Of a stretch of 64,000 nucleotides of DNA, positions 45,207-53,775 are shown one piece after another; position 1 is the stretch's first letter; every line of letters starts with the position of its first letter. Location of the stretch: NCBI GenBank assembly GCA_017475745.1, contig JAFVEZ010000045.1, positions 35,884 to 99,883 of the forward strand. The letters run 5' to 3'. The position numbers were made by a program, and so were the translations under genes. The notes below the pieces were generated by a model that was not told the DNA's origin, made no database searches, and worked only from the letters and a program-made list of their open reading frames with translations. This DNA comes from Selenomonadaceae bacterium. Lineage in GTDB: Bacteria; Bacillota; Negativicutes; Selenomonadales; Selenomonadaceae.

Positions 45207-48200
45207 ATGATTCAGAAAACCTACAAAATCAAGAGCAAAGCGGACTTTGTAACGTGGCTTTCAGATTTAAAGATGAGCGAAGAATATAAAAATGCTCACA
45301 GTGTCCTAATCAAGGGTTTAACGGCGCATTTTATGGATTATGATATAATGGACGCTCACAACAAAATTACTGAGGTACTTCCAAAGGCTTTAACGGTCGG
45401 AATGTCCCTCACAACTTTTGGTAGAAGAAACTTTAATGAGCCGATCAATGCTACAAGATACTTTCAACGATATGTGATCGCTGCGTGTACTTTCTTTGAC
45501 AAGTCTGAAGTCACTCTGATTGAATGTGATAGTGAGATGTTAGATGATGGCAGTTTGGTTCCTTACATTAGAAATCGCCTGAAAAAGATTCCTGATATTA
45601 AAGCCGTTGAGGTTATGGGAACAGGTAAAAATCGCTACAATTCAACTCTTTTGACTGATATATCAATCGGCTATGAAGATGTGCCTTTCTTTGGTGCTGA
45701 AGCCGGTGTAATTCTGGAACACGATGCTGACAGTAACTATCGCAGTATGGTAAGTAAGATTTCATCTGACAAGGCGAAGCAATATATAATTGGCAATAAA
45801 TATCACAGTGATGGCGTTCTTTTAATCGTTTACAGCGGCAAAGATTTACAAGTTTTCAGTGAATATAATTTAGGCTGGAAGCCGCTTGGCAAAGAGATGA
45901 CTATTACTAAGACCCTCGGAACTACCTGCATTGCAGAGATTGACGGCATACCTGCGACACGTGTCTATAAAAATTATCTCAATGTTGAACCGGATAATTT
46001 TTTCTTGATGAATATATGCGAATTTCCCATATTGATTAGAAGGAATAACTTCACTTTTGCCAGAGTTCCTCCGATGTATGACGACAACGGCTGGATGTAT
46101 TTTGGTGCGGATGTCTACGAAGGTGAAAAGATTAAGTTGTCCTATGCAAACCCTCAAGAAAGTTTACAAGAAACTTTTGAGAGCAGCGAACGCATGAGAG
46201 CTTTTGGACCTGAGGCAGTCAATCTCTACATTTGCGGTTCACGAACTATATTTCTGGGTGTCAATTCTGACGAAGAGATAGAATATTTTCAGCGATTCCA
46301 ACCACAGACGGCTTACTGTCATGGCAGTTCGGAGATTTACCGCTACCACGAACAGGGCGGTGTACTTAACAGTTCTTTGATTGCAATCGGCATGCGAGAG
46401 GCTGATAAACCCGTCAAACTCAATGCCTCTTTGGAGAAAACCACCTGCTACAAATCGCAAAATCATGTAATACCGCTTGTTGACAGACTTGCCACCTTCC
46501 TCAAGGCAACTACTGACGAGCTCAAAGAATCAAATTACAATCTTCAGCATGCAGCACAGGAGGCTGAAGCTGCCAACAAGACTAAATCTCAATTCCTCAG
46601 CAATATGAGCCATGAAATCCGAACGCCGATTAATGCGATTGTCGGCATGACGGAGATGATCCTGCGCGAGTGTAAGGACAGTACGATTCTTGAATATGCC
46701 GAAAACATTCGCAATGCAAGTAACAGCCTTCTTGGTCTTGTCAATGACATTCTGGACTTCAGCAAGATTGAAGCCGGCAAGATGGAGATTATACCTGTTG
46801 AGTATGCCCTAAGCTCATTGCTCAACGATCTGGTTAATATGATTCAGAAACGCGCTACAGATAAAAAGTTGCAATTCATTGTTGATGCTGATCCCGAACT
46901 GCCAACGATCCTCTTCGGTGATGAGATTAGAATCAAACAGATCGTCATAAATGTCCTCACCAATGCCGTCAAGTACACTGAGAAGGGTTCAGTAAGGCTG
47001 ATTGTAGGCTGTAACAAGACTGCTGAAGATACTATACTGCTGCGATTCAGCATCAAAGATACTGGTATCGGTATTAAGAAAGAGGACATTTCTAAGCTCT
47101 TCAGTGCCTTTGAGAGAATTGAGGAGAAGCGCAATCGCAATGTTGAGGGTACTGGTCTTGGAATGAACATCACTCAACGGCTATTAACTTTAATGAATTC
47201 CAAACTTGAAGTTGAAAGCATCTACGGTGAAGGTTCTACCTTCTCATTTTCCATTGAACAGAAGGTAATGAACTGGCAGCCTATTGGGAACTTTGAAGAA
47301 AGTTACCGCAACAGTCTCAAACAACATGAGGAGTATCACGAAAAGTTCACTGCGCCGAAGGCTAAGATATTGGTGGTTGATGACACTGTTATGAATCTTA
47401 CCGTTGTCAAAGGTCTTCTCAAGCAGACTCAGATACAAATCTACACTGCCGAGAGCGGTTATGAGTGCTTGCACCTAGTCACCAAGCACAAGTATGATAT
47501 AATCTTCCTTGACCACAGAATGCCCGGCATTGATGGCATTGAGACACTGCAGAAAATGAAGGTATTACCTCACAATCTCAACAAAGAGACACCGGTGATC
47601 TCACTCACTGCAAATGCTGTCAGCGGTGCTCGTGCTGAGTATATGAAGGCGGGTTTCCAGGACTACCTCACAAAGCCGATCAATGCTCCAGCGTTGGAGA
47701 CAATGCTAATTAAGTATTTGCCCAAGGACAAGGTTGTCATCAGTAAGGAGACGCTTGAGAGTGAACAAGCCGCAGCAGAGAAAGCAGTGCCGGAATGGCT
47801 CAAACAGGTTGAAGGTCTCGATGTCTTCGCTGGAATCACCCATTGCGGCGGTGTTGAACTCTATCTTGAAGCATTGACAGTCTTTGCTCAATCTGTAGCG
47901 AATGGTGCCAAAGAGATTGAGGACTTCTTCAATGATGAGGATTGGAAGAACTATACTACAAAGGTACATGCCCTCAAGAGTTCGGCAAGGGTTGTAGGTG
48001 CCAAGGAGTTGTCAGATCGCGCCAAAAGACTGGAAGATGCGGGCAATTCTGGTTATGTCAACGAAATCCAAGAGAATACACCGGAGCTGTTAAAACTCTA
48101 CAGGAGCTATGAGTCTAAATTGGCGCCACTGTGCAAGGCTGAAGAGGAAGATACAGACAAGCCACTCATTGATAATGCCGAACTTGCTGAAGCTTACGAA

Positions 48201-48362
48201 ACCATGAAAGAGATCGCAGCATCTTTTGATTATGATTCATTGATGTTTGTTATAAAATCTCTTGACGAATATAGTCTGCCGGAGAGTGAAGTTGAAAGAT
48301 ACAATCAACTCAAAGAAGCGGCTGCCAAGTTGGATTGGGAAGCGATAAATAAATTGCTATAG
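45207..48362 (+). CDS. Soluble FIST-domain hybrid histidine kinase with receiver and HPt domains
   Basis: This 1051-residue protein has no signal peptide or membrane helix. Residues 20-410 are a FIST N/C sensor pair (MDYDIMDAHNKI, FGAEAGVILEHD, GWKPLGKEMTITK, IAIGMREADKPV). A coiled coil leads to HisKA (FLSNMSHEIRTPINA, phospho-His near 468), an HATPase domain (DTGIGIKKED, GTGLGMNI), a receiver (VVDDTVMN, phospho-Asp in FLDHRMPG near 769) and an HPt domain (KVHALKSSARVVG, His near 921). A helical tail of about 70 residues ends the protein. FIST domains sense small cytoplasmic ligands, possibly amino acids. No output regulator is adjacent. The ATG is about 13 bases from GGAG. Confidence 0.9.
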   Translation: MIQKTYKIKSKADFVTWLSDLKMSEEYKNAHSVLIKGLTAHFMDYDIMDAHNKITEVLPKALTVGMSLTTFGRRNFNEPINATRYFQRYVIAACTFFDKSEVTLIECDSEMLDDGSLVPYIRNRLKKIPDIKAVEVMGTGKNRYNSTLLTDISIGYEDVPFFGAEAGVILEHDADSNYRSMVSKISSDKAKQYIIGNKYHSDGVLLIVYSGKDLQVFSEYNLGWKPLGKEMTITKTLGTTCIAEIDGIPATRVYKNYLNVEPDNFFLMNICEFPILIRRNNFTFARVPPMYDDNGWMYFGADVYEGEKIKLSYANPQESLQETFESSERMRAFGPEAVNLYICGSRTIFLGVNSDEEIEYFQRFQPQTAYCHGSSEIYRYHEQGGVLNSSLIAIGMREADKPVKLNASLEKTTCYKSQNHVIPLVDRLATFLKATTDELKESNYNLQHAAQEAEAANKTKSQFLSNMSHEIRTPINAIVGMTEMILRECKDSTILEYAENIRNASNSLLGLVNDILDFSKIEAGKMEIIPVEYALSSLLNDLVNMIQKRATDKKLQFIVDADPELPTILFGDEIRIKQIVINVLTNAVKYTEKGSVRLIVGCNKTAEDTILLRFSIKDTGIGIKKEDISKLFSAFERIEEKRNRNVEGTGLGMNITQRLLTLMNSKLEVESIYGEGSTFSFSIEQKVMNWQPIGNFEESYRNSLKQHEEYHEKFTAPKAKILVVDDTVMNLTVVKGLLKQTQIQIYTAESGYECLHLVTKHKYDIIFLDHRMPGIDGIETLQKMKVLPHNLNKETPVISLTANAVSGARAEYMKAGFQDYLTKPINAPALETMLIKYLPKDKVVISKETLESEQAAAEKAVPEWLKQVEGLDVFAGITHCGGVELYLEALTVFAQSVANGAKEIEDFFNDEDWKNYTTKVHALKSSARVVGAKELSDRAKRLEDAGNSGYVNEIQENTPELLKLYRSYESKLAPLCKAEEEDTDKPLIDNAELAEAYETMKEIAASFDYDSLMFVIKSLDEYSLPESEVERYNQLKEAAAKLDWEAINKLL

Positions 48363-48388
48363 AAGCATTAAGAATAGGAGGAATGATT

Positions 48389-48733
48389 TTGGATATTAAC
48401 GAACTCTTAAAGAAGATTTGCAAGGCTGCAAGCGATAAGAAGGCAAAGGACATCATCACCATGAACATGAAGGGCTTAATCTCTTCTGTTGATTATTTCG
48501 TCATTTGCTCCGCTGCAACCTCAACACAGGTTAGGGCAATCGCCGACAACATTGAGGAGGAACTTGACAACGCAGGCGTTCACTTCAATCACAAAGAAGG
48601 TTACCGCGAAGGTGAATGGATTCTCATTGACTATGGTGATGTTGCGGCGCATGTCTTTAGAGATGAAAATCGCGAATACTACGCCCTTGAGGAACTTTGG
48701 AGCAGTGCCGAGATAACAAGGTTTGAGGATTAG
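48389..48733 (+). CDS. rsfS: Ribosomal silencing factor RsfS
   Basis: A 114-residue protein that binds ribosomal protein uL14 and blocks subunit joining in starvation. Typical stretches: DYFVICSAATSTQVRAIADNIEEEL, KEGYREGEWILIDYGDVAAHVF and REYYALEELW. The ATG at 48383 touches the AGGAGG sequence, so the TTG at 48389, about seven bases away, is the likely start. It lies 26 bases after the kinase gene and overlaps nothing; cvfB follows by four bases. Confidence 0.93.
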   Translation: MDINELLKKICKAASDKKAKDIITMNMKGLISSVDYFVICSAATSTQVRAIADNIEEELDNAGVHFNHKEGYREGEWILIDYGDVAAHVFRDENREYYALEELWSSAEITRFED

Positions 48734-48737
48734 ACCG

Positions 48738-49595
48738 ATGGAAAGTATCTTAAAACCTATGACAGTTGCGAAGCTGAAGGTCGTGAGGAAGTCAGAGTTG
48801 GGTGCCTTCCTTGATGCTGGCACTGGCAAAACTACAGATGATATTCTTCTTCATAAGACACAGCAGACAGCAGAAGTCAATATTGGTGATGTTGTCGAAG
48901 TCTTTCTCTACAACGATCCGAAGAAGCGATTGACTGCAAGTATGCGCGTACCTCAAATGAAGGAAGGGCAGATTGCACGCGTTAAAGTCATCAACGCCAC
49001 AAAAGATGGCGCCTTCCTTGATGTTGGAGCAGAGCGCGGAATATTCATGCCATTTAGAGAGATGAGAGGTCGCCCGCAAGTTGGTGATACAGTTTGGGCT
49101 AAACTTTATACTGACAAATCGGGACGCCTTGCGATGACTATGAATGTTTCTGACGAGATGAGACGTGCTTCCAAGCCTGCTTCGCCTGAAGTCGTCAAAC
49201 GTGGCGATAAAGTTACTGGCTTAATCTTCAACATCATTGACGCTGGTGCCTTCATGTTGAGTGAAGAGCGGTATATAGTCTTCATTGCCAAAAAGGAGAT
49301 GCCACGGGATTATAGAGTGGGCGAGGAAGTAACCGCGCGGGTAACTTTCATTCGTGAGGACGGCAGACTTGATGCTTCGCTCCGCGCCCAGAAGGAAGAA
49401 GCGATAATAACTGACGCGGAGAAGATTTTGGAACATATGAAAAATAATGGCGGCACTATCTCTGAGAAGTTGCCGCCAGAGGATATTTATAATTACTTTC
49501 ACATCAGCAAGGCTGCTTTCAAGCGTGCTCTGGGTCATCTATTCAAAGTACATAAAGTCCGTCTCGATAAAGATAAATTCAAGCTCAATGACTGA
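48738..49595 (+). CDS. CvfB-like S1-domain RNA-binding protein
   Basis: A 285-residue protein with three S1-type OB folds (ARVKVINATKDGAFLDVGAERGIFMPFREM at about 80-140; DKVTGLIFNIIDAGAFML at about 155-215) and a C-terminal winged helix (EDIYNYFHISKAAFKRALGHLFK). This is the CvfB/YitL architecture; CvfB binds RNA and influences virulence-factor expression in staphylococci. The ATG at 48738 lies nine bases from GAGG at the end of rsfS. Confidence 0.9.
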   Translation: MESILKPMTVAKLKVVRKSELGAFLDAGTGKTTDDILLHKTQQTAEVNIGDVVEVFLYNDPKKRLTASMRVPQMKEGQIARVKVINATKDGAFLDVGAERGIFMPFREMRGRPQVGDTVWAKLYTDKSGRLAMTMNVSDEMRRASKPASPEVVKRGDKVTGLIFNIIDAGAFMLSEERYIVFIAKKEMPRDYRVGEEVTARVTFIREDGRLDASLRAQKEEAIITDAEKILEHMKNNGGTISEKLPPEDIYNYFHISKAAFKRALGHLFKVHKVRLDKDKFKLND

Positions 49596-49600
49596 TTGAA

Positions 49601-50359
49601 TTAAGAAAGCTTGTTTCCGCTTGTTTGAATAGTTATATTCTTTGTCTTTAATTGCTGTATCGTCGAACTTTCAACTTGATTATCAGTGTAGATTGTGCTG
49701 ATCTTTTCATATGGTAGCAAGGGCACAACACCTATCTGTTTGAATTTGGCCGATTCTGTCAAGATTATTGTCTGATTGGCGTTTTCTGTCATATTTCGCA
49801 CTGCTTCTGCTCTCATCAAGTCGCCACTCATTGCTCCGTATTCATTAAAACCGTCAGTTCCTATGAAGAACTTGTCAACGTGGAAGTTTGCCGCGCATAT
49901 CTTTATCAACGGGCCTACCATTACCTGAGCTTCATTCTGATATTCACCGCCAAGTAGTATTATATGTGCTCCGGCTTTGTTTCTTAAAAAGGTTGCTATA
50001 AATACTGAATTTGTTATGATAGTTATATCTCTTTTGTTTGAAACCAATTCTTCTGCCAGAAGAGCGCAACAGGAACCAGATTCAATCATCACAGTTTCGC
50101 CGTCTTTTATGGATTCCAACGCCTGTTGTGCTATACTGCGTTTTATTTCATAATTAAACGAAAGCCGATTGCTCACATCATCACTTGAAACCATTGTTGC
50201 ATATCCGTGCTCTCGTCTGAGTAAACCTTTCTCTTCCAACAGTGACAAGTCCTTGCGAACGGTAACTTCTGAGATTCCTAATTTCTCTGACAGTTCTGTT
50301 ACTGTCACTTTCTTTTTTTTACTCAAAATCGTTAAAATTTCTGTCTGTCTTGCTTTCAT
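49601..50359 (-). CDS. DeoR-family transcription regulator
   Basis: A 252-residue repressor with the DeoR helix-turn-helix (KKKKVTVTELSEKLGISEVTVRKDLSLLEEKGLLRREHG) and a DeoRC sugar-phosphate-binding domain (IESGSCCALLAEEL, IITNSVFIATFL, FIGTDGFNEYGAM). It is divergent from the transketolase-rpiB operon, so it most likely controls that pentose-phosphate module and itself in response to a sugar phosphate. GAGAGG precedes the ATG. Confidence 0.9.
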   Translation of the reverse strand: MKARQTEILTILSKKKKVTVTELSEKLGISEVTVRKDLSLLEEKGLLRREHGYATMVSSDDVSNRLSFNYEIKRSIAQQALESIKDGETVMIESGSCCALLAEELVSNKRDITIITNSVFIATFLRNKAGAHIILLGGEYQNEAQVMVGPLIKICAANFHVDKFFIGTDGFNEYGAMSGDLMRAEAVRNMTENANQTIILTESAKFKQIGVVPLLPYEKISTIYTDNQVESSTIQQLKTKNITIQTSGNKLS

Positions 50360-50389
50360 ATCTTTTATCCTCTCGATAGAATTTCTTTC

Positions 50390-50418
50390 ATTATATCACA
50401 AAAAATATTACGTTAAAA
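50390..50418 (-). promoter_or_regulatory. Probable promoter of the deoR-type gene
   Basis: TATAAT with an extended TG lies at 50390-50395 (minus strand), about 30 bases before the ATG; the -35 (TTTTAA) is poor. The spacing leaves room for an operator shared with the divergent promoter. Confidence 0.4.
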
Positions 50419-50438
50419 GATTTATTTCGCAAGAAAAT

Positions 50439-50466
50439 TTGACTTTTATCAATAATTGCTTATAAT
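50439..50466 (+). promoter_or_regulatory. Promoter of the transketolase-rpiB operon
   Basis: TTGACT and TATAAT are 16 bases apart on the plus strand, 42 bases before the ATG at 50509. Confidence 0.65.
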
Positions 50467-50508
50467 ATGAGAGGATATGTTATAAATTTGTTTTAAGAGG
50501 TGTACAAC

Positions 50509-51348
50509 ATGAAGAAAGTTACTGTCGATGAACTCAAGGAAATCGCAAAAGACTTGAGGAAAAAAGTTGTCACTATGGTATATGAAGCCCAATCTGGTCA
50601 CCCTGGCGGATCACTCTCTGTGGCTGATTTTGTCACAGCCTGCTACTTCAAAGAGATGAGCGTTGACCCTAAAAATCCCAAGTGGGCTGATCGTGACCGA
50701 TTTGTCCTATCAAAAGGTCACGTGTGCCCAATTCAGTATGCGGCACTTGGAACTCTTGGATTTTTTCCTGAAGAGGTTCTTCATACTTTGCGAAAAGAAG
50801 GCTCACCTCTTCAAGGACACCCAAATATGGAATGTCCGGGTATTGATATTCCAACTGGTTCACTAGGCCAAGGTTTTGCCTGTGCAGTTGGAATGGCAAT
50901 CGCCGCTAAACTCGACAAAAAATCTTATCGTGTCTTTGCCGTTCTTGGCGACGGTGAATGTCAAGAGGGCGAAATATGGGAAGCAGCTCAAACTGCCAAC
51001 AAGTATCAGCTTGACAATCTAATCGTTTTCGTCGACAATAACAATCTTCAGATTGACGGCACTACTGACGAAGTTATGCCAAATCTTGACCTTGGTGAGA
51101 AGTTCAAAGCATTTGGTTTTGAAGTATATAACATCGACGGTAATGATATGGCACAGATTGTTCGCACTCTCGATACAATCAAAATGCATGCTCACGATCA
51201 CAAGCCAAAAGTGATTATCGGACAGACGACAAAGGGCAAGGGTATATCCTTCATGGAAAATGTTGCTGTATGGCATGGAATTGCGCCTAATAAAGAGCAA
51301 TATGAGCAGGCAATAAAAGAGCTTGACGAAGGTTACTCTTTCAACTGA
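50509..51348 (+). CDS. Transketolase, N-terminal subunit
   Basis: The 279-residue subunit carries the thiamine-diphosphate-binding half: HPGGSLSVADFVTACYF, LSKGHVCPIQYA, GSLGQGFACAVGMA and the ThDP/metal motif GDGECQEGEIWEAA...NNN. The complementary half is the next gene, 20 bases on, as in many Firmicutes and archaea. Transketolase moves two-carbon units between pentose-phosphate sugars. AGAGGTG is six bases before the ATG at 50509. Confidence 0.94.
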   Translation: MKKVTVDELKEIAKDLRKKVVTMVYEAQSGHPGGSLSVADFVTACYFKEMSVDPKNPKWADRDRFVLSKGHVCPIQYAALGTLGFFPEEVLHTLRKEGSPLQGHPNMECPGIDIPTGSLGQGFACAVGMAIAAKLDKKSYRVFAVLGDGECQEGEIWEAAQTANKYQLDNLIVFVDNNNLQIDGTTDEVMPNLDLGEKFKAFGFEVYNIDGNDMAQIVRTLDTIKMHAHDHKPKVIIGQTTKGKGISFMENVAVWHGIAPNKEQYEQAIKELDEGYSFN

Positions 51349-51368
51349 GAATTGGAGTGAATAGTAAT

Positions 51369-52295
51369 ATGGAAAAGAAGGCAACACGCAACGGCTTCGG
51401 TGATGAGATTCTCGAACTTGGGCGTAAGAATAAAGATATACTTGTAGTTGATGCGGATATAGGTAAATCCTGCAAGACAGACGTTTTTGCTCATGAACTT
51501 GAGACACAGCACATCAACGTTGGTATAGCCGAACAAAACGCCGCGGGCGTTGCAGCAGGTCTCGCCACTTGCGGCAAGATACCTTTTGTTGTGACATATG
51601 CAGTCTTTGGATCACTCAGAATGTGTGAGATGATTCGCCAAGAGATTGCGTATCCAAAACTCAATGTCAAGATTGCCGGCTCTCACGGTGGATTGACGCC
51701 TGCCAACGACGGTGCAAGTCATCAGGCAGTTGAGGATATAGGTGTCATGCGATCTATTCCCAATATGACTGTGATTATGCCTGCCGACTACTGGTCCGCA
51801 AGGGCACTCGTCCGTGCTGCGGTTGAGCAGTATGGTCCAATATATCTTCGCTTCACTCGCGATGCTATACCGGTTATCTACGATGCCGATACCAAGTTTG
51901 AGATTGGCAAGGCCCACGTCCTTCAAGAGGGCAAGGATTTAGCGATTATTGCCAACGGCGATACAGTCTGTCTAGCACTTGAAGCGGCAAAGGAACTTGC
52001 CAAGGACGGCACCTCTGTCAAGGTCGTTGATATGCATACAATCAAACCACTAGATGTCGATGCCGTTAAGGACTGCGTTGAGAATATCGGCAAGATCATC
52101 ACCACTGAAGATCACAATATCTACAACGGGCTTGGCAGTGCTGTCTGTGAGGTTGTGGCGGAGCTTGGCAAGGGTAAAGTCAAGCGAATTGGTATTCAAG
52201 ACAGATTTGGTGAGTCCGCGCCTTATGAGAGACTTATGGCGAAAAATGGAATCACTATTGAGAATATCGTTAAGACAGCAAAAGAGTTTACTTAA
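51369..52295 (+). CDS. Transketolase, C-terminal subunit
   Basis: The 308-residue subunit provides the pyrimidine-binding and C-terminal domains: VVDADIGKSCKTDVF, INVGIAEQNAAGVAAGLA (with the catalytic glutamate), GGLTPANDGASHQAVEDIG and YLRFTRDAIPV. It acts with the preceding subunit. The ATG at 51369 is nine bases from GGAGTG; a GTG 12 bases earlier is an alternative. Confidence 0.94.
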   Translation: MEKKATRNGFGDEILELGRKNKDILVVDADIGKSCKTDVFAHELETQHINVGIAEQNAAGVAAGLATCGKIPFVVTYAVFGSLRMCEMIRQEIAYPKLNVKIAGSHGGLTPANDGASHQAVEDIGVMRSIPNMTVIMPADYWSARALVRAAVEQYGPIYLRFTRDAIPVIYDADTKFEIGKAHVLQEGKDLAIIANGDTVCLALEAAKELAKDGTSVKVVDMHTIKPLDVDAVKDCVENIGKIITTEDHNIYNGLGSAVCEVVAELGKGKVKRIGIQDRFGESAPYERLMAKNGITIENIVKTAKEFT

Positions 52296-52316
52296 TTGTA
52301 AAAGGAGAGTTAAGGT

Positions 52317-52760
52317 ATGAAAGTTACAATCGGTAGCGACCATGGTGCGGTTGCGCTCAAAGAAGAAGTCAAGATGGTTTTGAAAGAGTTTGCGGATATT
52401 GAGATTCATGATGTTGGTACTTTCGGCACGGATCCAGTTGATTATCCTGAAATTGCCGCAAAGGTCTGTAATGAGATTGTGACTGGTATTTCAGAGCGAG
52501 GAATACTTCTCTGTGGAACGGGTATTGGTATGTCGATCGCAGCAAACAAGATTAAGGGAATACGTTGTGCCCTTTGCAATGATGTTTACTCGGCTAAGAT
52601 GTCACGCGAACACAATAACGCCAATGTCCTGGCGCTTGGCGGTCGTGTGCTTGGATTTGGGCCTGCTGATGAGATTGTCCGTGCTTGGCTGACAACTGAC
52701 TTCAGTGGAGCTGCCCGCCATGAGCGCCGTCTCCATAAGATTGCCAATTTGGAATGTTGA
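52317..52760 (+). CDS. rpiB: Ribose-5-phosphate isomerase B
   Basis: A 147-residue RpiB/LacAB-type isomerase interconverting ribose 5-phosphate and ribulose 5-phosphate. IGSDHGAVALKEEV, the catalytic-cysteine motif GILLCGTGIGMSIAANK and CALCNDVYSAKMSREHNNANVLALGGR are all present. It completes a transketolase-rpiB operon of the non-oxidative pentose pathway opposite a DeoR regulator. AAGGAGAG is well placed before the ATG. Confidence 0.95.
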   Translation: MKVTIGSDHGAVALKEEVKMVLKEFADIEIHDVGTFGTDPVDYPEIAAKVCNEIVTGISERGILLCGTGIGMSIAANKIKGIRCALCNDVYSAKMSREHNNANVLALGGRVLGFGPADEIVRAWLTTDFSGAARHERRLHKIANLEC

Positions 52761-52844
52761 AGATTGATACATTGAACACGGTGTCAAAGAAGCAGGAGAA
52801 TATGATCTCTTAAATTGAGAGTAATTCACCGAACGCAAATAAAG

Positions 52845-52877
52845 ACCGCTCGTCGATTATTCAATGAGCGGTTTTTA
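52845..52877 (+). terminator. Terminator after rpiB (probably bidirectional)
   Basis: ACCGCTC and GAGCGGT pair over seven bases around a 14-base loop and are followed by TTTTAATTT on the plus strand; the minus strand also has a T-rich run after the stem, so it may serve the leftward small gene at 52917-53006. Confidence 0.75.
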
Positions 52878-52916
52878 ATTTGTTCTGAATATGAGGTGAG
52901 AATTGTTATATAATGT

Positions 52917-53006
52917 CTATCTTGAGTCTTCAAATACAAGTTTTACTAAAGGAATCACTAACACTAGGATATAACGCACTTGACAAGTTACTTCTTTTAC
53001 TGCCAT
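52917..53006 (-). CDS. Possible 29-residue hydrophobic peptide
   Basis: An ATG at 53006 stands six bases after GAGGTG, a near-ideal ribosome site, and opens a 29-codon frame ending TAG. The peptide has a short charged start (MAVKEV), a hydrophobic core (RYILVLVIPLVKLVF, about residues 11-25) and a charged end (EDSR), the profile of a one-helix membrane peptide. It lies 24 bases after the stop of the 184-residue gene, in the same orientation, and before a hairpin usable as terminator. It is too short to prove by composition; a chance frame remains possible. Confidence 0.45.
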   Translation of the reverse strand: MAVKEVTCQVRYILVLVIPLVKLVFEDSR

Positions 53007-53030
53007 TAATGTCACCTCAATTTAATAATT

Positions 53031-53585
53031 TTAGAAATCTTTTACAACATTAAGATAATCTCTGATTTTTTCCATAAAATTAAAATTAAATCCAATTAAA
53101 ACCTCTTTTCCTTCTTCCCATCCATCAATATGTATTTGTTGGTTATTTTTACAAGTTATATTTAATCCATTGCTTTGACCACAACCCATTACATCATTGA
53201 CTTGATTAATATCACGATATTTGATAATTCCATTTCCAAGATTTCCAGAATAACAGAAAGAATCTTTTGTAAATGCCCATCCAGATTTAAAATCATTTGT
53301 AGTTTTCAAATAAACAATTTCTTCTTTGTTATATTTTCCTTTACAAATCTTTTTTATTGCAATAGATTTTTCTTTATCATCTAATTTATCAAAACTTTCT
53401 TCTCGTTCCATTTTATAAGGATTGCTACCAATATGATTAGCAACAAGATTTGCAAGTCCAAGAAATTTTTCTTGTTTTTCATTTAATTCTTTTTTATAAT
53501 AAACAACTTTCCAATCAAGATTACCAATAATATTAGATGCAATTCTTTTTAATTCTTCAATAGATGTAGAATTTTTATTTCCCAT
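53031..53585 (-). CDS. Hypothetical AT-rich protein, possibly with a PH-like beta domain
   Basis: The 184-residue soluble protein has a Lys/Asn/Glu-rich helical N-terminal half (SIEELKRIASNIIGNLDWKVVYYKKELNEKQEKFLGLANLV) and a C-terminal half with alternating strands (GWAFTKDSFCYSGNLGNGIIKYRDIN, LNITCKNNQQIHIDG, VLIGFNFNFMEKIRDYL), which recalls small bacterial PH-like or YokE-like domains found in accessory genes. Base composition is distinctly more AT-rich than its neighbours, suggesting recent transfer. It has a good ribosome site (GGAGG, eight bases) and a consensus promoter. No function can be named. Confidence 0.7.
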   Translation of the reverse strand: MGNKNSTSIEELKRIASNIIGNLDWKVVYYKKELNEKQEKFLGLANLVANHIGSNPYKMEREESFDKLDDKEKSIAIKKICKGKYNKEEIVYLKTTNDFKSGWAFTKDSFCYSGNLGNGIIKYRDINQVNDVMGCGQSNGLNITCKNNQQIHIDGWEEGKEVLIGFNFNFMEKIRDYLNVVKDF

Positions 53586-53642
53586 AAAATTTCCTCCAAT
53601 AAGTTAAACAACGAAATACAGCCAAAAATCTTATAACAATAT

Positions 53643-53670
53643 ATTATAAAAAGAAAAAAACGGTTGTCAA
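53643..53670 (-). promoter_or_regulatory. Consensus promoter of the AT-rich hypothetical gene
   Basis: Perfect TTGACA and TATAAT hexamers are 16 bases apart on the minus strand. An inverted pair TTATAA...TTATAA (about 53631-53649) overlaps the -10 and start site and could be an operator. It is the only exact consensus pair in the window. Confidence 0.7.
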
Positions 53671-53728
53671 GTCATTTTCACAATTTTTTTGCAGAATTTT
53701 CAGTGAGATTGGGAAAAAGTGGTGGAAA

Positions 53729-53755
53729 TGAAAAAATCCGCCGATTAGGCAGATT
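53729..53755 (-). terminator. Terminator after floA
   Basis: Arms 53735-53742 and 53748-53755 pair over eight positions (one G-U) around a five-base loop, followed by TTTTTC on the minus strand. Confidence 0.75.
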
Positions 53756-53775
53756 ATACAATTTATTATAGAGTA

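Noticed and set aside
45870..47969. Several minus-strand frames (75-109 codons) opposite the FIST kinase
   Set aside because: They lie within a clear multidomain kinase and show no coherent motifs or ribosome sites.
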